Positions 57,806 to 64,000 of a stretch of DNA of 64,000 nucleotides are shown piece by piece. The stretch lies in the NCBI GenBank assembly GCA_028583685.1, contig JAMXIF010000042.1, positions 19,931,490 to 19,995,489 on the forward strand, in the 5' to 3' direction. Positions within the stretch are counted from its first letter, which is position 1. Every line of letters begins with the position of its first letter. A program made the translations under genes and the position numbers. The notes beneath the pieces are model-generated. The model ran no database searches. It was not told the DNA's origin and saw only the letters and a list, made by a program, of their open reading frames with translations. The stretch comes from Petaurus breviceps papuanus (taxonomy: Eukaryota; Chordata; Mammalia; Diprotodontia; Petauridae).

Positions 57806-57815
57806 AGACATACTA

Positions 57816-58190
57816 AATAATTTAAGCAGACTAAAAAAGCAATAATAGCACACTTGTATGGCACCCTGCAGTAATGGAATGGCATATTTGGAACAGCCTT
57901 GATTACCTGAAAATGATAGATGACCAAGAAAGTAAAATTAAGAATGGTGTAAAGGTAGAGAGCTTAGGGAACTAGAAACTTCAGTATTGCCCATAGTAAC
58001 TAAGGCAGAGGAAGGGACTGAATTGAAGGATGTTATTACCCACATGTCAAGTGTTACACATTAATGGGACGTACAAACAGAGATGAGGTTTGTGGAGCCA
58101 TAACTGAGAGGTCAACATAGTGTCTTAGATTTACACAGATATTTGTAAAATATAATTGTAAAAATATTTTTTCCCTGGATGGATCCAGCA
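57816..58190. other. Unassigned stretch
   Basis: About 375 bp, nothing supported. Confidence 0.35.
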
Positions 58191-58197
58191 AAACTGG

Positions 58198-58445
58198 TGT
58201 CAGCTAGGTGGCAAATTTGATAGAGTGCTGAGTATGGAATCAGGAAGATCTGAGTTGAAATCTGACCTCAGACACGTATTAGCTGTGTGACCCTGGGTAA
58301 GTCACTTGTCCCTGTTTGCCTCACTTTCCTCATTTGTAAAATGAGCTGGAGAAGGAAATGGCAAACCACTCTGGCATCTCTGCCAAGAAAAACCCAAATG
58401 GCATCATGAAGAGTTAGACACAACTGAAAAATGACTGAACAAAAT
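58198..58445 (+). mobile_element. SINE-R
   Basis: 'gtcagctaggtggcaaattt', 'agctgtgtgaccctgggtaa', 'agctggagaaggaaatggca' and 'tgactgaacaaaa' in order. Confidence 0.95.
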
Positions 58446-58449
58446 GGGT

Positions 58450-58650
58450 ATTTTAATAATAGCATCTCCCATGCAGGTGGCAAGGAGCCAAACCAGAAAT
58501 TTGAATTAGATGCTGACACAGTATGTTGTCACCTCTGTTCTCATCTGAGGATTGAGTTACTTGCCAAAGGTCATATATCCTGTAAATGGCAGGTGTGGTA
58601 AGAACTAGGTTCCACCAGTCCTTAGTATCAAGGCCCATCGCATTTACACT
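58450..58650 (-). repeat. Decayed MIR-type SINE
   Basis: Only 'gagttacttgccaaaggtca' and flanking scraps fit. Confidence 0.4.
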
Positions 58651-58654
58651 TAAC

Positions 58655-59295
58655 AATTCCTAAAAATCCCCTGTGAGATGTTTGGTATAAGCTTTATTTG
58701 ACTACTTTCAATGCATTCTGACTAAAATGATCAATGCACAAACAGAGCTTGTGGTGACAAGATAAAGGGGCTGATTTAATCTCTGTCAAAAAACAAACAA
58801 ACCCTGGAGTGACCAAGCAGAGACAATTACTTTTGTCAGATCTTCCACTTGTTTTCCAACTGGGTCTATTTAGAGACTCATTTCCTGAGCATGTGTTAAA
58901 GTAGGTAAGGAAGTGGGTGAGTCTACTTACCACCTTCTTAGGTGAGAATGAAATAGGAGGGCCCTGGAGGAAGTGGGAGCCCATTCAAATGTTGTCTTTC
59001 CCTCCTGTTTTCCTGGCAGTTGGGATTCAGTTTAACAGAGATGAAGGTAATTGGAGAGCTAAGAGAAGGTAACAACACTACATTAAAGTCCACTTGGCTT
59101 ACAGAAAAGGTATCAGACACATGACCTGCAGGGATCCTTATGTGCACATTAGTGACCCCAGTTTCTATTTGAGTCTGACTCCCCTGCCTTCCAGAGGCAT
59201 TGATGTGTGAAAGGCTATAAAGTCTTCTCTGCAGTTGTCACTGGGGTGTGTGATTTCACAAATGTTCACTGATATCATGAACTTCCCACATGGAC
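58655..59295. other. Unassigned stretch
   Basis: About 640 bp, no supported feature. Confidence 0.4.
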
Positions 59296-59311
59296 ACTCT
59301 CTTCACCTCTG

Positions 59312-59546
59312 TTGTTGAATCATTTCAGTTGTGTTCTACTCTTCATGACCCATTTGGGGTTTTCTTGGCAGAGATTCTTGAGTGGTTTGGCATTTCTTTC
59401 TCCATATCATTTTACAGAGAAGCAAATTGAGTCAAACAGGTTAAGAACATAGCTAGTGAGTGTCTGAGGCTGGATTTGAGCTTGGGAAAATGAGTCTCCC
59501 TGATTCCAGACTCAGCAGTCTAGTCATTCACCACCTAGTTACTGTC
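59312..59546 (-). mobile_element. SINE-R with TSD
   Basis: The minus-strand tail is seen as 'gttgttgaatcatttcagtt'; head 'tcattcaccacctagttact'. TSD ctcttcacctct against tctcctcacctct, about 12 bp with one difference. Confidence 0.9.
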
Positions 59547-59564
59547 TCCTCACCTCTATCTTTC

Positions 59565-59735
59565 TACAATTCATCTATAGCTTAGTAGCTCTCAGGGATG
59601 CTCTGAGAAGTGAAGTGATTGGCTTTGGCCACCAAACTACAGGAGTAAGAGAACTGAGAGAGACAGGACTTAGAGCCTTGAAAACTCATTTTCCTGACTC
59701 CAAGGCTTCCTTTCTGTCTAATAATCACCTAGTTT
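59565..59735 (-). repeat. MIR-type SINE
   Basis: 'gacaggacttagagccttga' and 'tttcctgactccaaggcttc' are the CORE/head side. It supplies the first third of a 189-codon open frame that continues into L2. Confidence 0.5.
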
Positions 59736-59854
59736 CTAAAGTCATCCGAAGACATACTAAACATTGCCAGATACTTAAACAGACCTATGACCTCACTGGC
59801 AATGGAGATCTCAACCGACTATGTGCATCTACCCTATGTGACGTGTGCACTTAC

Positions 59855-60560
59855 ATCTCTGCAGCCATTGACACTATGGATCACCCTCTTCTCTTTTATT
59901 CTCTCTTTTCTCTAGGATTTTGTGGCATTGTACTCTGCTTGTCCTTCTTCTCCTACCTGCCTGATGGCTCCTTCTCAGTCTTCTTTGCTGGATCTTCATC
60001 TCGGTCACGATCACTAATTGTGGATGTCTCTTCAGCCTCTGTTCTAGACCTTCTCTATATCATCCTCCTTCGTGACCTCATCAGCTCCCATTGGATCAAT
60101 TATAATTTCCATGCATATGATCTCTCTACCCCCTTCTCTGTCTCCTCCCTTCCTTTCTTCTCTCTCTTTCTCTTCCTCTCCTAACTGGATATCCTATAGA
60201 CATCTCAAATTCAACATGTCCAAAACAGTGTCATTATTTTTTGCTCCAACCTCTCTCTCTTCTGAACTTAATATCTACTACGTTCTATGACTATGCAGCT
60301 CAGTCTTTATTTACTTAAGTGTCTAATGTTTACCAATGATACTTGACTTTTTTCACCATTATTCCACGCAATCCTTCATTCCACAAAGCCCTTTGATCGT
60401 AGCTCCCTTATACATAAATCTTCTATCAGTTTGTATTATATTCATTGAGGTATATATTCTATCCCTCTACTGGACTGGTCTGCTCTATGAATAGGGCAGG
60501 GGCTATGTTAGTATCTATTAATAGTGCTCTACACACCTGAATACATTCTTGGCAAAATGA
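59855..60560 (+). mobile_element. L2 LINE, reverse transcriptase part and 3' scraps
   Basis: The plus-strand frame reads SAAIDTMDHPLLFYSLFSLG then FFSYLPDGSFSVFFAGSSS and VLDLLYIILLRDLISSHWIN. These follow the L2 reverse transcriptase (SAAFDTVDH..., SYLSDRS..., VLGPLLF...GDLI). The catalytic YADD position is changed (HAYDLS). 'catctcaaattcaacatgtc' follows. A weak L2-like end lies at about 60430-60560. Confidence 0.8.
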
Positions 60561-60564
60561 TTTA

Positions 60565-61195
60565 GATGACAAACTTTGTATCCCTTCCCTTTACCATAAA
60601 CTCAAAAACACTGTAGGGTTGTGTTTGTTGTTGTTGCTTTTGAGTGGCTTAGCCAATCTCTTACTAGGAACAATTTTATATCGTGGACATTGTTTGCTTT
60701 GTTATCCCTAGCCACATTGGAGAGAAACAAAACACATACTCTTTAGATAGCATCCAATTTTCATAAATGTGTCCTTGCCCAATTTATTATGTTCTTTTCC
60801 TCTTTCAGTGGGAACAAATTCAAGCCATTGCCATGTATCTCTGGCAGCCACAGACATTTTGTTTCCACCTCAGCAACTTCATAAACACAAATCAAAATCA
60901 AATATCCAGCTAGTTTATAGGAAGAAGCTATATATTGAAGGGGAAAACAAAGGTGAATTGTTTGTAATTACCAGCATACCTCACCTAATATTATTAGTTG
61001 ATTTCATAACAATACAGCTTTAGGGAAAAGAATATTGCAGAGGGACATAGCATAATATAAATGAATAATGCCACTTAGCTAATCTGAATTTGGGGCATAT
61101 TCTTTTGAATTTAGGGAATTGAAAGACTATAATGGAATTAGTCTGGGTTAAATGGGGGTTGCTTGGATTAGTTATTAAGCAGAGATAGGAGACAG
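60565..61195. other. Unassigned stretch
   Basis: About 630 bp, nothing supported. Confidence 0.4.
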
Positions 61196-61199
61196 CTAC

Positions 61200-61385
61200 T
61201 ATTGTTGGGAAAGCCTGAGCTCTGGATTCAGAGAACACAGGTTTCAAACTTTTCTCTGGTATTTGTTACTTGTATGACCTTAGCCACGTCATTTGATCTA
61301 TTTAGACCTCAGTTTCTTCATTTGTAAAATGAAAGGTTTGACATAGATGATTTCTGAGGTCCCTCCCAGCTTCAGATGCCTGATC
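61200..61385 (+). repeat. MIR-type SINE
   Basis: 'gagctctggattcagagaac', 'cagtttcttcatttgtaaaa', 'tgatttctgaggtccctccc' and 'agatgcctgatcctt' in order. Confidence 0.8.
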
Positions 61386-61547
61386 CTTTCATTTCATGAC
61401 ACCAACTCATCAGAAGGAGTTTGGAGGTTAAATGGTGTGGGGTGGGGGAATGAGAGGCAGTTGAGAACAGGAAGAGCAAAGACCTTAGCAGCATGGGGAA
61501 GTGTGATATAAAGAGGTGAACCACTTTCCAAGAATCCAGAGACCAGC

Positions 61548-62345
61548 CACAATCCAACAAATGCTTATTATTTCTAAGCACAGCATTAAAAAAAAGGAAG
61601 GACAATGTCCTGCCCACAAAGAGTTTAACATTCTGAAAGAATGCAACACCTAGATAGATAAGCTTGTAAGTTGAGCAGGAGAAAGCATACACTTACAACC
61701 TAGGGGATCAGGAAAGATTTCCCATTAGAAGTGACTTATGAATGACTTATGACATGAATTGACTTATGAAATGACTTATGGCTTAGTAGCTTTGTAGACT
61801 ACTGGGAAGCAGAGGCGAGGAAATAGTGTATTCCAGGGATAGAGGCATAGGAGATGGTTGTGCAAAAGTCAAGGAGGCAGTTAATTAGGACAGGAGGTAG
61901 AAGGTCATTGGGGAGGGGTAAGTAGACCAGTTGGGCTGTAAAGTCAAAGCTATGAAGCAGAAGTTTTGGAATAAAACTCTAACTTAGAGGTGGAACCAGA
62001 TTTCAGAAGGGTTTGAATTCTCAAGCAACAGTTTCTGTTTTATTCTTAAGGCCATAGAACTACAAATTTCTTGAGTGAGGGAGTGACATGGCCACGCTTT
62101 CTTTTAGGAAGATTGTTATGGTGGCTGTCTAGACAATGACTTTGATAGGGACGGGACTGAAGTAAACATTTCAGTTAGAAGGCTACTACAATAAAACAAA
62201 GGGAAATCATACTGCAGTGAATGTCCTATGAATGAAGAGATGGAATGATTTCATACGTTAGTTATCCAGGTAGAACTGGCCAGATTTAGTATGTTTGGAA
62301 GGAGGATGGTGAGGGAGAGGGATGACAGGATGATGACTCCACAGT
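61548..62345 (-). mobile_element. L2 LINE, 3' 800 bp
   Basis: The plus-strand view has 'caacaaatgcttattatttc' (L2 end reversed), 'ggaagcagaggcgaggaaat', 'gagtgacatggccacgcttt', 'ttaggaagattgttatggtg' and 'agttagaaggctactacaat', the reverse of L2 after the reverse transcriptase. A small local repeat of 'tgacttatga' occurs at 61730-61785. Confidence 0.8.
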
Positions 62346-62363
62346 TACAGATTTAGACCTCAA

Positions 62364-62548
62364 ACAGAGGTCCTTAACATGCAGTTAGTGACTTTAAAAA
62401 TTCCAATAGCTACATCGAAATAATTGATTTCTTTTATGCTCCTATATATTTTTCAGTATGCATTTTAAAAATGTCATTCTGAGAAAGGGTACATAGGCTT
62501 CATCAGAATGCCCAAGGGGTTCTTGACACATACAAAGGCTTCACAGCC
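62364..62548 (-). mobile_element. hAT-N element, decayed
   Basis: Minus orientation: complement of 'aagggtacataggcttcatc' and 'caaggggttcttgacacata'; left end 'cagaggtccttaac'. Confidence 0.55.
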
Positions 62549-63105
62549 CTTGAATCAGAAGGGACCCCTCTAGTTCAATTGCCTCATGTTACCCCAGAGG
62601 AAGCAAAGAACCAGAGAAATCATGTTTGTCCCTCTGATGCCTCTGATACCATTGATCACCCCTTTCTCCCAGATGCTTACCCTTCTATCTAGGTTTTTGT
62701 GACATTGCTCTCTCTGGGTTCTCCTCCTACATGTCTGATCTTCCTTAAATCTTTGTTTGGGCTTCATCTACATCATTCCCACTAACTGTGGGTGTCCCAC
62801 AGGGCTCTGTCTTGAACCCACTTCTCTACTCCCTCTGTAGTATTTCTCTTGGTGATCTGATCAAGTCCAATAGATTCATTATTATTATATTTTATTATTA
62901 GTCATTATTCTCAGATTTCTTTGGGCAGCCCTAGTGTCTATCCTGACCTCAGTCTCACATTTCCAACTGCCTATTGGACATCTTAATTGGATATCCCATA
63001 GGCATCTGAAATTCAATATGTATAAAACTCAACTCATGATTTTCCCTTTTCCCAAACCATCCTTTCTTCCTAAATTTTCTATTATGATCAAATGTCAAGA
63101 TATTA

Positions 63106-63586
63106 GGAGACACCCTATTTTCCAGAGCTAAGGTCCAGCAAGCAAGCTGTACTCTGAGCTTTGGCATAATGACAAACCTTTGCACTCACTCACTGGATGA
63201 TCTCACCCTCTGGCAAAATCACCTAAACTATTGTAGTGCTTTGGCCAGTGCCAGGTGTTCTCTGAGCTCAGACAAGAATCTGCTATGTTCATGTTCTGGT
63301 CATGAAGCCCAGCTATGAATCAAACTTGACTTATTGCTGCTGTTACCCCTCATTGTCAGGGCTACAGCCCATTGGTTTAAGAACTGAGATCTTCCCACAA
63401 CTGCCTTGGGCCCCACCACTAATGGGGAGCCCCAACACATGTGTCTAATTTCCCTCCTTGCTTGCAAGTCATTTTCCTTACTCTGAAATTACACTTCTAT
63501 TTGATTTCTGACTCTCCTGTTTCTAGGCTACTTTGTTTGGTTCTGGCCACCCATAGGTTAGAGGTCAGTTCTATACACTTGACATA
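63106..63586. mobile_element. Unclassified 481 bp insertion in L2
   Basis: L2 is colinear on both sides, and aagatatta (63097-63105) and aagatacta (63587-63595) look like a 9 bp TSD with one difference. The insert is fairly GC-balanced with no A tail, no obvious inverted ends and no open frame of note. The ends do not read TG...CA at these exact limits, so LTR is not supported. Class unknown. Confidence 0.55.
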
Positions 63587-63773
63587 AAGATACTACCATC
63601 TTCTCAATCTTCCAGTGTCACAATGTAAGCATGATTCTTGACATTTCACTCTCTCTCACCCATCCCCTATTGATTCAGTTGCTAAAGCTGATGATTTCAC
63701 CTTCACAATTTCTCACATACACATATATGCTTTTTTTTCTCCTCTGACAATGTAACCATCCTCATCACTTCTT

Positions 63774-63951
63774 TTGTTTGTTTGTTTTTGCTTTTTTTTT
63801 TTTTGCAGGGGGGGAAGGCAGGGCAGTTGGGGTTAAGTGACTTGCCCAAAGTCACATGACTAGTAAGTGTTAAGTGTCTGAGGCTGGATTTGAACTCAGG
63901 TCCTTCTGACTCTAGGGCTGGTGCTCTATTCACTAAGCCGCCTAGCCGCCC
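63774..63951 (-). mobile_element. SINE-A with 18 bp TSD
   Basis: The complement starts gggcggctaggcggcttagt; T-run at 63789-63804 is the tail. Perfect 18 bp TSD ccatcctcatcacttctt at 63756-63773 and 63952-63969. Confidence 0.96.
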
Positions 63952-64000
63952 CCATCCTCATCACTTCTTGCTTAGATTATTGCAATAGCCTTCCAATTGG

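Larger units (their letters stand above)
62610..64000 (+). mobile_element. L2 LINE, reverse transcriptase to window end
   Basis: 'cctctgataccattgatcac' (SDTIDH), 'gggttctcctcctacatgtc', 'gtgggtgtcccacagggctc' (GVPQGS), 'gatatcccataggcatctga' and, after two insertions, 'cttagattattgcaatagcc'. The L2 is split by an unclassified insert (63106-63586) and a SINE-A (63774-63951). It runs off the right edge. Confidence 0.85.

Noticed and set aside
59615-60184. 189-codon open frame that looks like a gene
   Set aside because: It is a chance fusion of a MIR-type SINE and a dead L2 reverse transcriptase fragment; the catalytic site is altered.
63106-63586. Calling the L2 insert an LTR
   Set aside because: The limits suggested by the TSD do not give TG...CA ends and I see no AATAAA in the expected place, so I left it unclassified.
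1-64000. CRISPR array, bacterial-type operon, toxin or phage island
   Set aside because: No regularly spaced direct repeats, no Shine-Dalgarno-led gene clusters; all content fits a mammalian repeat landscape.
1-64000. tRNA genes
   Set aside because: tRNA-like stretches belong to SINE heads (A/B box remnants within 'agtggatagagc' style sequence); none folds as an isolated complete tRNA by eye.

Overview
This is ordinary, repeat-saturated intergenic (or large-intron) DNA from a marsupial. I find no intact protein-coding gene, no operon, no CRISPR array and no sign of a new molecular system. The marsupial call rests on the repeats. They include tRNA-derived CORE-SINEs starting 'ggggcggctaggtggc' or 'ggggcggccaggtggc', SINEs whose 3' end resembles RTE/Bov-B LINEs, half-L1 (HAL1) elements, an RTE LINE with Bov-B-like residues, and many old L2 and MIR-type copies. 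I cannot name the species or order. Several ORFs of 60-190 codons are open by chance, or read through microsatellites or transposon fragments.

Family names used below. SINE-A: about 150 bp, oligo-A tailed, with 13-18 bp target-site duplications (TSDs), so probably moved by L1. SINE-R: about 250 bp, tRNA-like head plus CORE, ending in a Bov-B/RTE-like tail. MIR-type: older CORE-SINEs related to MIR/THER. hAT-N: short non-autonomous hAT DNA transposons with ends near cagggGTTCTTAACC.

Layout. 1-8 kb: microsatellites, old MIR-type and hAT copies, one SINE-R, one SINE-A, an L1 3' end and a 7SL RNA pseudogene with a duplicated 5' end. 8-16 kb: a 5'-truncated L1, SINEs and an L2 tail. 16.5-19.9 kb: HAL1 copy A (minus strand). 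20-25 kb: L1 fragments, TA/CA microsatellites and a probable solo LTR. 25.6-25.9 kb: a dimeric SINE-A. 26.2-30.5 kb: two long L2 copies, each interrupted by SINEs. 31-41 kb: a palindromic hAT element, two probable LTRs, a polypurine tract and old SINEs. 41.3-45.4 kb: HAL1 copy B, with clear TSDs and a nearly full-length RPL7A retrocopy nested in it. 46.4-48.4 kb: a decayed RTE (Bov-B-like) LINE. 50.5-51.9 kb: HAL1 copy C. 53.5-53.8 kb: a second dimeric SINE-A. 57.5-57.8 kb: two SINE-A copies in one target site. 59.8-64 kb: three L2 pieces; the last runs off the window and carries an unclassified 480 bp insert and a SINE-A.

Nesting gives a rough order: L2, MIR-type and hAT copies are oldest. 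HAL1, L1 and RTE come next. SINE-R, SINE-A and the RPL7A copy are youngest. The best lead is the dimeric SINE-A. Two copies on opposite strands share the same head-to-tail junction and the same left/right diagnostic differences, and each has only one TSD pair.
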